Assembly: GCA_947626845.1 (NCBI GenBank)
Contig: CANQTW010000002.1
Coordinates: forward strand, 96,738-160,737
From: an uncultured Oscillospiraceae bacterium
Lineage (GTDB): Bacteria; Bacillota; Clostridia; Oscillospirales; Oscillospiraceae
DNA: 64,000 nt
Direction: 5' to 3'
The notes under the pieces are model-generated. The model did no database searches, was not told where the DNA came from, and saw only the letters and a list, made by a program, of their open reading frames with translations. Both the position numbers and the translations under genes were made by a program. Below are positions 8,350-16,381 of this stretch, one piece after another. How positions within the stretch are numbered: position 1 is the first letter of the stretch; each line of letters opens with the position of its first letter.

Positions 8350-8396
8350 TGGAGCTGGTGGACGGATTCGAACCCCCGACCTGCTGATTACAAATC
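8350..8396 (-). pseudogene. 3' part of tRNA-Thr (TGT), broken at the anticodon loop
   Basis: On the minus strand the sequence matches a tRNA-Thr from the anticodon loop (GATTTGTAATC) through variable loop, T arm, acceptor CACCAGC, discriminator and CCA. Upstream of GATTTGT, where the anticodon stem, D arm and 5' acceptor should be, it becomes unrelated (AGCGAAAGC). Breakage in the anticodon loop is the usual outcome of tyrosine-integrase insertion into a tRNA. The intact or 5' copy should lie at the other end of the inserted DNA and is not in this window. Confidence 0.85.
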
Positions 8397-8509
8397 GCTT
8401 TCGCTATAAAAATCCGGGCATTTCTAAGGCTTTCTGCCCCTTTTCCCTCCGAAATCAGCAGCTCGTTCATGCTGTTCCCTCCACTGTTTCCATCCCCAAA
8501 TTTCGTCCA

Positions 8510-8569
8510 GTGGGTCAACTTGTGGGTCAGGCCGCCTTCCAAACGGAAAGCGGCCTGGACGATTCGGAT
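8510..8569 (+). repeat. 60-bp block, left copy (GTGGGTCA repeats)
   Basis: GTGGGTCA occurs at 8510 and 8522 (12-bp period), and GACGATTCGGAT lies at 8558-8569. The copy at 12497 has the same two elements at the same spacing and on the same strand. Candidate integrase arm-type binding sites. Confidence 0.55.
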
Positions 8570-8734
8570 AACTCCCAAAAAAGGAGCGAAATAGATGATT
8601 CGAGGGTTACATAGTAACTCTGAATGGCAGAAAAGTCAAGCCTTCAATATTTGGACGGCTATAAGCAAAAAGAGCCTTTTCCCTCTGCCGTACACCATCA
8701 ACCAAACAGAGCTCCAACCAGAGTACTTCAAATT

Positions 8735-8802
8735 CTGCAGGGGACCCCCTGCAATTTTGGGGAGGGGAATAGTATTAACAAGACGAAAAGCCAACAAGTA
8801 TA
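8735..8802 (+). repeat. Imperfect 68-bp direct repeat, copy 1
   Basis: A small hairpin (CAGGGGACCCCCTG) precedes GGGGAATAGTATTAACAAGA and a CAACAAGTATA end. The same block recurs at 9189. Both copies precede genes of the island by 100-200 bp. Confidence 0.6.
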
Positions 8803-8912
8803 AAGCCCTTCCAGAAGACCACATCACACGCGGTTTCTCCGTTTTGCCGATACGGTTTCTCTCGACTTTTCTGCTCCTCTGCGGTATTGTGTGTTGCCGA
8901 GGAGGGGTGAAG

Positions 8913-9188
8913 ATGGAGAATCTGATCAATGAACTCTATTACGGCAATATCAGCCCGGTTGAGCAAATGGGCGGGCTCACAGCAGAAACGGCGGCAATCA
9001 TGAAGCGGGTACACGAGAATGAGGACAAGCTGGAAGCAAGCCTCAACGATCAGGAGAAAGAATTGCTCCGCACGATCCAAGATGACCGGCTCGATGCCGC
9101 CAGCATCATTGAGGAACAACGCTTCCGTGAAGCCTTCATCCTTGGGGCGAGATTGATGGTCGAAATCCTCACAGGAGGGCCTCAATAA
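8913..9188 (+). CDS. DUF6809-like small protein
   Basis: 91 residues. The start MENLINELYYGNISPVEQ matches my memory of the DUF6809 family of clostridial mobile elements (ELYYGN near the N-terminus, helical remainder with a conserved GxxLM/I segment near the end: FILGARLMVEIL). Function unknown. GAGGAGGGG stands ahead of the ATG at 8913; longer in-frame readings have no ribosome site. Confidence 0.7.
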   Translation: MENLINELYYGNISPVEQMGGLTAETAAIMKRVHENEDKLEASLNDQEKELLRTIQDDRLDAASIIEEQRFREAFILGARLMVEILTGGPQ

Positions 9189-9254
9189 TTGCGGGAGTTC
9201 CCTGCGTTTTTTGGGAGTGGAATAGCATTAACAAGACGAAAGATAACAAATATA
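9189..9254 (+). repeat. Imperfect 68-bp direct repeat, copy 2
   Basis: Second copy of the block at 8735: hairpin GGGAGTTCCC, then GGAATAGCATTAACAAGACG and an AACAAATATA end. It begins at the stop codon of the DUF6809-like gene. Confidence 0.6.
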
Positions 9255-9406
9255 CGCAGGCTGCCGGAAGAGAGATAACCATGAGGATCATCACTCCGTT
9301 TACGCACACAGTCTCGGCAGAAAAAGTTGAAATATCCAAGAGTTCATGATATAATTGGGCCTGTTTGAGATGCTGGAACTTTATCGCCGTGTATGGAGGT
9401 GTGGGC

Positions 9407-10729
9407 ATGAAAGAGGGGCAGAAAAAAACACGCCGGGAATGGCTTACCGCCCTCATCTGGCTCATGGTCACGCTTACCGTATACGCCGTGTCGGTGATCG
9501 TCCTGAAGGACTGGACCCGGTATCTCTTCATCCTGCCCTTGGCGCTGATTTTCTACCTTTTGCGCCTTGCGATCCTCCTGCCACTGTCCAAAAAGGAGCG
9601 CGGACGGGGGAGCCGGCATGCAAGGCGGGTGATCTACCTGGTCCTCTGTGTCGCTCTCCTTGCGGGGACCGTCCTTTGGCGGGACAGCTATGGCCTGCCG
9701 CTGTACCCATACCTGACTGTCGGCTCCTCGCCCTTTGAGTCCCAGAACATTGCGTCCATTGAGCACGAGGCGGACGGACGGTTCATCATCCGCACAAAAA
9801 ACGACACTCTCAAAGTCCTGCAGCTGACGGACCTCCACATCGGCGGTACCCTCTCCACCTACAAGCAGGACCGGGCGGCCTTTGAGAGCATCTATTTTCA
9901 GGTCATCCAGGAGGCCCAACCTGACCTCATCATTATCACCGGGGATCTGGTCTACCCCATCCCCCTCCAGTCCCTGAGCGCCGATAATCGCACGCCCCTG
10001 GTGTACGTCTGCGACTTCATGGAGAAGATAGGCATCCCCTGGGCCTTCGTCTACGGCAACCACGAGACGGAGCTGCTGGCGGAGTACGATGCCGACGAGC
10101 TGAACGAAACTCTCACCGCCTACACCTTTGACCACGGGGGACATCTGCTCTTCTCCCAGGTCCAGCCGGACATCTACGGGCGGTACAACAACCTCATCGA
10201 GGTGCGTAATGCCGACGAGAGCTTGAATGAGGCCCTGTTCCTTCTCGATTCCAACGACTACGCCTCCCTGGACCCCACGGATTACGACTCCATCCACGCC
10301 GACCAAATTGACTGGTACCGGCGGACTGTGGAGGAGCTGAACGAGCGCGAGGGACATACCGTGCCGTCCATGCTCTACTTCCACATCCCCCTGCCTGAGT
10401 TTGAGGATGCCTACAAGGCGTTTCTGGCGGGCTCCCCGGAGGCGGAGCTGCTTTTCGGCGAACGCCGGGAGGGCTGCGGCTGCGCGGATAAAAACAGCGG
10501 CCTTTTCGATACGGTCCTGGAGCTGGGCAGTACAAAAGCCATTTTCTGCGGTCACGACCATCTGAACGACGCGGGCATCCGATACCAGGGCGTGGACCTC
10601 ATCTACGGCCGCTCCATCGACAACCTGGCCTACCCCGGCATCGACCGCCTCACCGACCAGCGAGGCGGCACGATGGTGACCCTGCTTCCGAGGTCGGCGT
10701 ATGAATACGCATTGTTTCCGAAAAGATAA
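9407..10729 (+). CDS. Membrane-anchored metallophosphoesterase
   Basis: 440 residues. Two N-terminal membrane segments (about 11-32 and 37-55) and a third near 73-90 precede a calcineurin-like phosphoesterase domain. Metal ligands are visible in order: DLH (Asp142, His144), GD (Asp180), GNHE (217-220) and GHDH (382-385). The family hydrolyses phosphomono- or diesters with two metal ions. The domain most likely faces outside, as in YkuE-type enzymes. The ATG at 9407 follows GGAGG. As cargo of a mobile island its substrate is unknown; phospholipid or nucleotide turnover are possibilities only. Confidence 0.85.
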   Translation: MKEGQKKTRREWLTALIWLMVTLTVYAVSVIVLKDWTRYLFILPLALIFYLLRLAILLPLSKKERGRGSRHARRVIYLVLCVALLAGTVLWRDSYGLPLYPYLTVGSSPFESQNIASIEHEADGRFIIRTKNDTLKVLQLTDLHIGGTLSTYKQDRAAFESIYFQVIQEAQPDLIIITGDLVYPIPLQSLSADNRTPLVYVCDFMEKIGIPWAFVYGNHETELLAEYDADELNETLTAYTFDHGGHLLFSQVQPDIYGRYNNLIEVRNADESLNEALFLLDSNDYASLDPTDYDSIHADQIDWYRRTVEELNEREGHTVPSMLYFHIPLPEFEDAYKAFLAGSPEAELLFGERREGCGCADKNSGLFDTVLELGSTKAIFCGHDHLNDAGIRYQGVDLIYGRSIDNLAYPGIDRLTDQRGGTMVTLLPRSAYEYALFPKR

Positions 10730-11254
10730 CATGGCGCGTAATCGCGCCGTTGAGTCGTTCTGAGTTGTAAAGCCATTATCTCCCCCCGTGTGCGGTTTTA
10801 AGGCAGGGGGTAGGACGTGTACACCTCCAGGACGACAAAACGCCGTGTTGGGCGTCTGTGGGCAAAAGTGAATTCTCCTCTCTGCGCATAACTCAAGCTA
10901 TGGGAAGGTACACCGAGGTAAATTCCCAACCCTTTTTTCGGGCAAAAAAGGCCGTTCGATTATTGAACAAGATAAAGGGCCGCACCGCTTAGCGGCGCGG
11001 TCCGGCCACTTCGCCCCGCAGTGCGGGGCATTTTCGGATAACGGGACCGCACCGTATTTCGGGGGATAGGAAAAAATCCGCACCGGATGGCGCTCCGAAA
11101 GCACCTAAGTTCTTAGGGTTTCAAGGGTTTTCAGCAATCCATTAACGGTGAGCCCTCAAAAAATTATCCGTTTGTACACAATTTTCCTCTGGCTATTTGG
11201 CGAGCGTGGTGGTATGTTGTGTGTTTGCCGAAGGGCGGAAAGGAGGCACACAGC
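10730..11254. other. 525-bp non-coding region ahead of the tyrosine integrase
   Basis: No credible gene. It holds several GC-rich dyads, including CCGCACCGCTTAGCGGCGCGG near 10979 and CCCCGCAGTGCGGGG near 11015. The last 60 bases supply the integrase ribosome site. Such repeats suggest attachment arms or a decayed gene, but nothing decisive is seen. Confidence 0.4.
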
Positions 11255-12403
11255 ATGGGCAAACGCAGAGCCAATGGCGAGGGGAACATACGAAAGAGAC
11301 CGGATGGCCGCTGGGAAGGGCGGTATATTGCGGGGCACGACGAGAATGGGAAAGCTATCCGAAAGAACGTGCTCGGCAGGACTCAAGCGGAGGTCAAGGA
11401 GAAGCTGAAGAACGCCATCGGGGAATGTTCGGAGATCAACGTGGAGAAGGCTGAGGAATATACCGTCGGGTCTTGGGTCAAGACATGGTATGAAACCTAC
11501 TCCAAGCCGCATGTCCGGGAGAGTACGCAGAGGTTTTACGAGGACTACATTGGGCATCACGTCGTGCCGAGGATTGGGAGCATCAAGCTGGCCAAGCTCA
11601 CCGGGCGGGACATACAGAAGATGTACAACGATGTCAAGGCCAAAGGACGAATCAGGAAAAAGGCGGACGGGGACGCCAGCATGAGCGCAAGCTACGTCAG
11701 AGGCTTGCACATGATGCTCCACAACTGCCTGGACCGGGCGGTAAAAGAACGGTTGATCCTGCGGAATCCGACGGAGGACTGCATCGTACCGAAGCTGGAG
11801 AAGAAAGAAATGCACATTCTCCACCCGGAGGACATCAGCGCCTACCTCAAGGAGGCGGACCGGCGAGGTGTGCTGGCGATGTTCTTCCTGGAGCTGACTA
11901 CGGGCCTCCGCAAAGGTGAACTGGTCGCCCTTCTCTGGACGGACCTCGACGAAAAGGCCATGACCCTGAACGTCTGCAAACAGGCCGCCGGGGTCAAGGG
12001 CGGAGGGGTGAAGGTGACGAGGCCGAAAACGGAGACGTCGATTAGGAGAATCTCCTTGTCCCAGGAGACCATTGACGTCCTGAAACGGGAGCATGAAAAG
12101 CATCCAGAACTTGAGATCATGTTCCCCTCCCCGAAGACGCTGGACATGTACTATCCCGATTCCGTCACGGCCATCCACAACAAGATTCTGAGATCCGCAG
12201 GACTCCCGCACATCCGTCTGCATGATCTTCGCCATACCTTCGCCACCCTGGCGCTCCAGAACGGCGTGGATGTCAAAACGGTCTCCAGCATCCTCGGTCA
12301 CTACGACGCAGGCTTCACCCTCCGAACCTACACCCATGTCACAACCAAAATGCAGGAAGAGGCCGCCACAACCATGGGCAAGCTGATCGGGGCAAACGTA
12401 TGA
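11255..12403 (+). CDS. Tyrosine recombinase (phage integrase family)
   Basis: 382 residues, the usual length. It has an N-terminal arm-binding domain (GEGNIRKRPDGRWEGRY), a core-binding SAM-like domain (about 65-170) and a catalytic domain with Arg219 (TTGLRKGE), His323/Arg326 (HDLRH), His349 (GHYD) and Tyr359 (RTYTHV). All catalytic residues are present, so it should be active. AAAGGAGGCA precedes the ATG. It performs integration and excision, presumably at a tRNA, and its gene ends close to the paired GTGGGTCA-type repeats. Confidence 0.92.
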   Translation: MGKRRANGEGNIRKRPDGRWEGRYIAGHDENGKAIRKNVLGRTQAEVKEKLKNAIGECSEINVEKAEEYTVGSWVKTWYETYSKPHVRESTQRFYEDYIGHHVVPRIGSIKLAKLTGRDIQKMYNDVKAKGRIRKKADGDASMSASYVRGLHMMLHNCLDRAVKERLILRNPTEDCIVPKLEKKEMHILHPEDISAYLKEADRRGVLAMFFLELTTGLRKGELVALLWTDLDEKAMTLNVCKQAAGVKGGGVKVTRPKTETSIRRISLSQETIDVLKREHEKHPELEIMFPSPKTLDMYYPDSVTAIHNKILRSAGLPHIRLHDLRHTFATLALQNGVDVKTVSSILGHYDAGFTLRTYTHVTTKMQEEAATTMGKLIGANV

Positions 12404-12433
12404 GCAAAACCTACCCCGCCATAACTAAAAATA

Positions 12434-12464
12434 GGCCGTGGGACGCAAACTCCCGCGGCCTTAT
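12434..12464 (+). terminator. Integrase terminator
   Basis: GGCCGTGGGA (12434-12443) pairs with TCCCGCGGCC (12451-12460) with one wobble, followed by a short TTAT. Confidence 0.6.
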
Positions 12465-12496
12465 GCTATCCCGTCCTTTCCGCTCCGAAATCCCGT

Positions 12497-12556
12497 TGGG
12501 GTCAGAAGTGGGTCAGAACGGGAAAACGGCGGAAATGCGACATAGACGATTCGGAT
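12497..12556 (+). repeat. 60-bp block, right copy (GTGGGTCA repeats)
   Basis: TGGGGTCA at 12497 and GTGGGTCA at 12509 (12-bp period), then GACGATTCGGAT at 12545-12556, matching the left copy in order, spacing and strand. Confidence 0.55.
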
Positions 12557-14160
12557 GGGTACCGTCTCCATCCCGCGATTTCCAGAAATAACAAAAATCC
12601 CGATTTTGTTCTCAAAATCGGGATTTTCGTGGTGGAGGGCCGGGGAGCTAATACGAACCGCCCCTCCGGCCCTGCGAGGGCTTCAGCATCCATAACCAGG
12701 GCCACATCGACGGACGATCCCCTGCCGGAGTAGTTGAGCGCAATGCGGACCCGGTCATCCCACAGGTAGACGGCATTCACAAAAGAGCCGATGACCTTCC
12801 GCCGGAAGTCGGCGTCATGGATGTCGCCGTCCCGGAATTTTTCAAGCCAGTAGACGATGAAGCTCCGCTCCACATGGGTGAGGGAGGCTTCCTCCAGGGC
12901 AATGGCGTCCTTCAGCCGATCTGCCTCCAGTTCGAGCTCCATGAGCCGGGATTTTGTGGTCACGGTGATGATCCCGGCCTCGATGGCCTTCATGACGTTA
13001 CCGGAGGCCCGCTGGTTTTCGGATAGCTGATCCCGGAGGCCCTGGAGCACGGCGGAATTTGCCTCCCGCTCCTGATAGGCCATGACGGCGTCGGCCATCC
13101 ATTCAATGACCTCCGGCTTCAGGACATAGTCCAGGGTGGCCTGTACCACCACCCGCTCCAGCCAATCCCGGTTCACGTTTTCCTTCGGGCAGGTATGCTC
13201 GGAGCGGCGCTTTTGACAGGAGTAGTAAAAATGCAGGTCCCCATTCCGCCCGGTCCCGGAGACACCCACCATGGGCGATTTGCAGAGGCCGCAAAAGAGC
13301 TTCCCGGTCAGGAGATACTCCCCGTTTACGCGGTGACGCCCCTGGGGGTTTTTCTTGGTCCGGAGCCGCTCGGCCACCGCAAGGAAAAGCGATTTGTCGA
13401 TGATGGCCGGGACCCCGCCCTCAATTCGGACATCCCCGAAAGAGTAGACGCCGGTATAAGTTTCATTTACCAGAATCCGATGGAAAGAGGTCCGGCCCCA
13501 CAGGCCGCCCCGCTTCGTGTGGATACCCCGCCCGTTTAGGTCATTGGCGATTTCGACAAAGGGGACGCCCTCGGCCACCTTCCTGAAAATCTCCCGGACC
13601 ACCTCGGCCTCGGCATCAACCAGGGCGAAGCGGCCATCTGGTCCCTTGCAATAGCCGAAAGGGACCGCCCCGCTGTTGACCTTGCAATCCATGGCATTAT
13701 ACCTCATGCCCCGCCGGATGTTTTGGGAGAGGTTCGCCGAATAATACTCGGCGGACCCTTCCAGCACCGACTCCAAAAGAATGCCCTCCGGCCCTTCCGG
13801 GATGGACTCTTTCGCATAGAGGACCCGGACCCCGTTCTTTTTCAGTTTGAATTTGTAGGTGGCCGAATCGTAGCGGTTCCGGGCAAACCGGTCGATTTTC
13901 CATAGCAGGACATAGGACCACCGCTTCTTTGCAGAATCCCGGAGCATGGCCTGGAATTGGGGACGCTTGTCCGTTTTCCCGGAGAGCGCCCGGTCGGCGT
14001 AGACCTTCACCACCCGGAGGCCCAGGGACCTGGCATAATCCTCGCAATCTGCCACCTGCTGCTCAATGGAGACATCCTTCTGGTTATGGGTCGAATACCG
14101 GGCATAGATGACGCAGGAATCCATTTCTCCGGACACCATATCAATTTCACTTTTTTCCAT
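12502..14160 (-). CDS. int: Large serine integrase of the prophage
   Basis: 552 residues from the ATG at 14160. It has a resolvase domain with nucleophile Ser23 (YARYSTHNQ) and the LLWKIDRFARNR helix, a recombinase domain (NDLNGRGIHTKRGG), a zinc ribbon (LFCGLCKSPM, then Cys in YYSCQKR and HTCPKE) and a coiled-coil segment (about 375-435). The last 35-40 residues cross a terminator hairpin and the island's repeat block, so the natural stop was probably displaced by integration at about 12640. GGTGGAG sits very close to the ATG; GTG at 14169 is an alternative. It overlaps the SWIM gene by 14 bases. Confidence 0.9.
   Translation of the reverse strand: MEKSEIDMVSGEMDSCVIYARYSTHNQKDVSIEQQVADCEDYARSLGLRVVKVYADRALSGKTDKRPQFQAMLRDSAKKRWSYVLLWKIDRFARNRYDSATYKFKLKKNGVRVLYAKESIPEGPEGILLESVLEGSAEYYSANLSQNIRRGMRYNAMDCKVNSGAVPFGYCKGPDGRFALVDAEAEVVREIFRKVAEGVPFVEIANDLNGRGIHTKRGGLWGRTSFHRILVNETYTGVYSFGDVRIEGGVPAIIDKSLFLAVAERLRTKKNPQGRHRVNGEYLLTGKLFCGLCKSPMVGVSGTGRNGDLHFYYSCQKRRSEHTCPKENVNRDWLERVVVQATLDYVLKPEVIEWMADAVMAYQEREANSAVLQGLRDQLSENQRASGNVMKAIEAGIITVTTKSRLMELELEADRLKDAIALEEASLTHVERSFIVYWLEKFRDGDIHDADFRRKVIGSFVNAVYLWDDRVRIALNYSGRGSSVDVALVMDAEALAGPEGRFVLAPRPSTTKIPILRTKSGFLLFLEIAGWRRYPSESSMSHFRRFPVLTHF
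12594..12627. terminator. Perfect 14-bp bidirectional hairpin
   Basis: AAAATCCCGATTTT pairs with AAAATCGGGATTTT around GTTCTC; AT-rich flanks give T-tracts on both strands. It lies inside the 3' end of the serine integrase reading frame, which supports the idea that the terminal codons of that gene are borrowed from the insertion site. Confidence 0.7.
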
Positions 14161-14752
14161 TATCTCCACCCATTAGCCCAAGTTCAATACGGAGCCGATA
14201 TATATGCTTGCAAGGCAGCCGCCGAACAAAATAATCCCGGCAAGTGCAGGTATCGACCGTCGTTTCATAGGACACCTTTCCTGAGCCTCCGAAAGTGGCC
14301 GTTTGGTTCTCAGGGTCTATTGAGAGCGGGGCGCACTTCGCTTCCCGCGCTTTCTCAATACGCTTCAACTGTTCCGGGTGATCATCGATATTTGAAGAGT
14401 TTTTCACACTTTCAAGCAGCTCTTTGTCCTGACCACCAGGTTTCCTTCGGAATATCTCAATAATACCAAGCTCGGCTGCCAAACGGTATATATGCTTACA
14501 CGGGAGATGACGGTCTTCGAAGTCGTGGCAAGTGCAACTTGCCAAGGTTGTGTCATAATAAGGAAGATCAGATGTGCTCGAAAACCGTGCCGTCTTGGTC
14601 TCAGAGTCAATCTCAAAGGAAAACGGATAGTTCATCGCTCTTCCTTGGCGGTCAATCTGGGCATTGTCGGCATGGACAGAACAATCCCACTCAGGCCATG
14701 TCTGCAGCATTCTGCACCGACCGTATTCAGGTAACTTTGCACGCTTTGCCAT
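14147..14752 (-). CDS. Protein with two SWIM zinc-finger motifs
   Basis: 201 residues built as an internal duplication. Each half has the SWIM signature CxC...CxH: Cys73, Cys75, Cys85, His87 and Cys169, Cys171, Cys181, His183, each ending PCKHIYRL. SWIM domains bind DNA or proteins. The gene is coupled by overlap to the serine integrase, so an accessory or directionality role in recombination is a reasonable guess, not a demonstrated one. The ATG at 14752 follows AAGGAGG; an upstream in-frame extension has no ribosome site. Confidence 0.8.
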   Translation of the reverse strand: MAKRAKLPEYGRCRMLQTWPEWDCSVHADNAQIDRQGRAMNYPFSFEIDSETKTARFSSTSDLPYYDTTLASCTCHDFEDRHLPCKHIYRLAAELGIIEIFRRKPGGQDKELLESVKNSSNIDDHPEQLKRIEKAREAKCAPLSIDPENQTATFGGSGKVSYETTVDTCTCRDYFVRRLPCKHIYRLRIELGLMGGDNGKK

Positions 14753-14910
14753 ACCAAAAACCTCCTTCGTATATGGGAAAAGGGAATCAACCATATGGTT
14801 GGTTCCCCTTTTTTGCTTCATAGGGAATCCCCTCCGCCAATTCATTATTCACTTAGAGAGAGGCCCATACCACATCGGCAGTCCGCGCCGCAGGCGTTCA
14901 CAAATCAGGC

Positions 14911-15435
14911 TCACGCATCCTGTTTCTTTTCTTTGCGCCTCTGCTCGCGAGCAAGTTTGGCATAAGCGTCCTCATCGGCATTTGGGTCAATAAATGATGA
15001 ATTTTCGGAGGTGCCGCTTACGCCCAATGGATTTTTTTCGCTTTGCTCAAAACGTTTGAGCTCAACAACGGTTTTTTCAACCAGCTCTTTTGCATAAGCG
15101 CAGAAGGTCATTCGGTCTTTATCCGACATTGAAAAATACGAAAACAAAAAAGCCCTTTCAAAATCGGAGCAACCGAATTGTTTAAAAAGTTCTTCCAATG
15201 CGTCATCTGGATTTGGAGCAACAGGATCTCCAATTCCGTATTTAAGCCAATCTTCATCAAAGCCAAAAGTCAAGGATATTGTGTGCAACACGCTATCCGG
15301 AGGAATTCGTCTTCCCGTTTCATAACCAGAAATTGCAGATTTCGTCATTTTTAACCGTCTTGCGAATTCCTCTTGATTAAGGCCACAACTTTCCCTCGCA
15401 AACAAAATTCGCTCACTTATGAGTGAATTTTCCAT
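14911..15435 (-). CDS. CI-like prophage repressor (XRE family)
   Basis: 174 residues. The helix-turn-helix is at about 6-60 (LNQEEFARRLKMTKSAISGY, then TFGFDEDWLKYG, the usual capping helix). The C-terminal half is charged and probably dimerises; no LexA-type Ser-Lys protease is seen. AGAGGTGG precedes the ATG. It faces the early genes across overlapping divergent promoters with AGTACGC-type repeats, the normal position of a lysogeny repressor. Confidence 0.85.
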   Translation of the reverse strand: MENSLISERILFARESCGLNQEEFARRLKMTKSAISGYETGRRIPPDSVLHTISLTFGFDEDWLKYGIGDPVAPNPDDALEELFKQFGCSDFERAFLFSYFSMSDKDRMTFCAYAKELVEKTVVELKRFEQSEKNPLGVSGTSENSSFIDPNADEDAYAKLAREQRRKEKKQDA

Positions 15436-15458
15436 ATCAGACCACCTCTTTTTTCTGT

Positions 15459-15487
15459 ATATTAACACGTCAAGTGCGCAATGTCAA
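15459..15487 (-). promoter_or_regulatory. Repressor promoter (leftward)
   Basis: Minus strand TTGACA (15487-15482), a 17-base spacer containing GCGCACTT, then TAATAT (15464-15459). AAGTGCGCAA in the spacer is a candidate operator. Confidence 0.75.
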
Positions 15488-15506
15488 CAAAAATTTCTGT
15501 TTCCGC

Positions 15507-15535
15507 TTGACAAAGTACGCAATGCGGATTATAAT
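15507..15535 (+). promoter_or_regulatory. Early promoter (rightward) with operators
   Basis: TTGACA (15507-15512), exactly 17 bases, TATAAT (15530-15535). The spacer holds AAGTACGCAA. GCGTACctgaaaGTACGC follows at about 15546-15562, between promoter and gene. These repeats, shared with the leftward promoter, are the likely repressor operators. Confidence 0.8.
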
Positions 15536-15580
15536 AAACGCAAAGCGTACCTGAAAGTACGCGATAGGGAGGTGAAATCC

Positions 15581-15781
15581 ATGAGCTCTTCAAAAGAATT
15601 GCAAAATGCAAATGAAAAGGAAACGATCTTCACCGAGGGTGTAAAAATGTTGCAAATTCTTCGCACTTTGGGCGACGAAGATCAGAGAATTGCCTTTGCG
15701 GTTTTGCAAGGGATGAGGATCCAGAAAATGATTAGCAGTCAGGAGAGAACATCGGAAAGAAGTGCAGGTGTCCGCGTATGA
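15581..15781 (+). CDS. First early gene, small protein of unknown function
   Basis: 66 residues, helical and charged (ELQNANEKETIF, then RIAFAVLQGMRIQKM). GGGAGGTG lies 7 bases before the ATG. Being the first gene after the lysogeny switch it could be a Cro- or antirepressor-like regulator, but no helix-turn-helix is obvious. It overlaps the next start. Confidence 0.65.
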   Translation: MSSSKELQNANEKETIFTEGVKMLQILRTLGDEDQRIAFAVLQGMRIQKMISSQERTSERSAGVRV

Positions 15782-15963
15782 AAAAAGAACCGGCGGTGCG
15801 CGTCACCGCCACCGGCGGCATCGAGCCGGAGAGGATACCGGCTCATGTCGCGGAAAACCTGGCCCAGACCGCCCTCCGGGGGATCCTTCGGGCCTACAAC
15901 GATCCGGCCATCCGGGCAGACTACGAGCGGTGGATGGCCCAGCGCGAGGGGGTGAGAGCATGA
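15778..15963 (+). CDS. Small early protein
   Basis: 61 residues, soluble, mostly helical (PAHVAENLAQTALRGILRAY). ATG overlaps the previous stop by four bases and its own stop overlaps the next start, so it belongs to a coupled early operon. Family not recognised. Confidence 0.6.
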   Translation: MKKEPAVRVTATGGIEPERIPAHVAENLAQTALRGILRAYNDPAIRADYERWMAQREGVRA

Positions 15964-16379
15964 ACGAGGAAATCCTTCAGGCCATCCGGGAGCTGACGGA
16001 CGCCATGAATAAAGGCTTCTCGGACATGAGTGGCCGGTTTGAAACAATAGAAAAGCGGCTGAGTATCCAAGAGAAAAAGGCCCGAAAGACCTACACGCGA
16101 CAAAAACTGATGGAGGCGGATGTTCAGGCATTGAAGGACATCATCCATGAGCTGGCAGAAAAAGAGCCGTGCCGGGTGAGGCCGGACGGGACCGCCATTC
16201 GGAAGGAGGCGGCCTATGAGAAATTCGGAGATTGTGGGATAGGCAAAGTCAAGGCCCTTTGCGCCCTCCGGGACGCCGGGGTAATTCGGACAGATGCCAC
16301 GGGCAAAAACACTTGCACCATCTGGCTGGATAACAAGCCGCAGCGGGTGCTCATCGTTTTGGGAGAGGGGGGAGAGTGA
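15960..16379 (+). CDS. Early coiled-coil protein, unknown function
   Basis: 139 residues. Residues 1-60 form a heptad-like helix (IRELTDAMNKGFSDMSGRFE). The C-terminal part looks like a small winged-helix fold (YEKFGDCGIGKVKALCALRD, then a beta pair). The arrangement resembles phage proteins with a coiled coil plus DNA-binding tail, but this is only a structural impression. Coupled to both neighbours. Confidence 0.6.
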   Translation: MNEEILQAIRELTDAMNKGFSDMSGRFETIEKRLSIQEKKARKTYTRQKLMEADVQALKDIIHELAEKEPCRVRPDGTAIRKEAAYEKFGDCGIGKVKALCALRDAGVIRTDATGKNTCTIWLDNKPQRVLIVLGEGGE

Positions 16380-16381
16380 AA

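Larger units (their letters stand above)
8397..12640. mobile_element. Small tyrosine-integrase island or element remnant
   Basis: Begins exactly at the broken tRNA-Thr and ends with a complete tyrosine integrase followed by paired GTGGGTCA-type repeats, the same repeats found near the left end. Contents are a small DUF6809-like protein, a metallophosphoesterase and long non-coding stretches. No replication or transfer genes remain. The right boundary is inferred: the prophage attachment site appears to lie in its distal end. Confidence 0.5.

Noticed and set aside
8252..8614. Frames running through the tRNA-Tyr and tRNA-Thr sequences
   Set aside because: They translate tRNA genes (GGFEPP-like peptides are a familiar tRNA artefact).
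12630..12665. Possible tRNA 3' end at the serine integrase attachment region
   Set aside because: A CTCCACCA-like end is visible on the minus strand, but the T-arm cannot be paired; treated only as a probable attachment junction.
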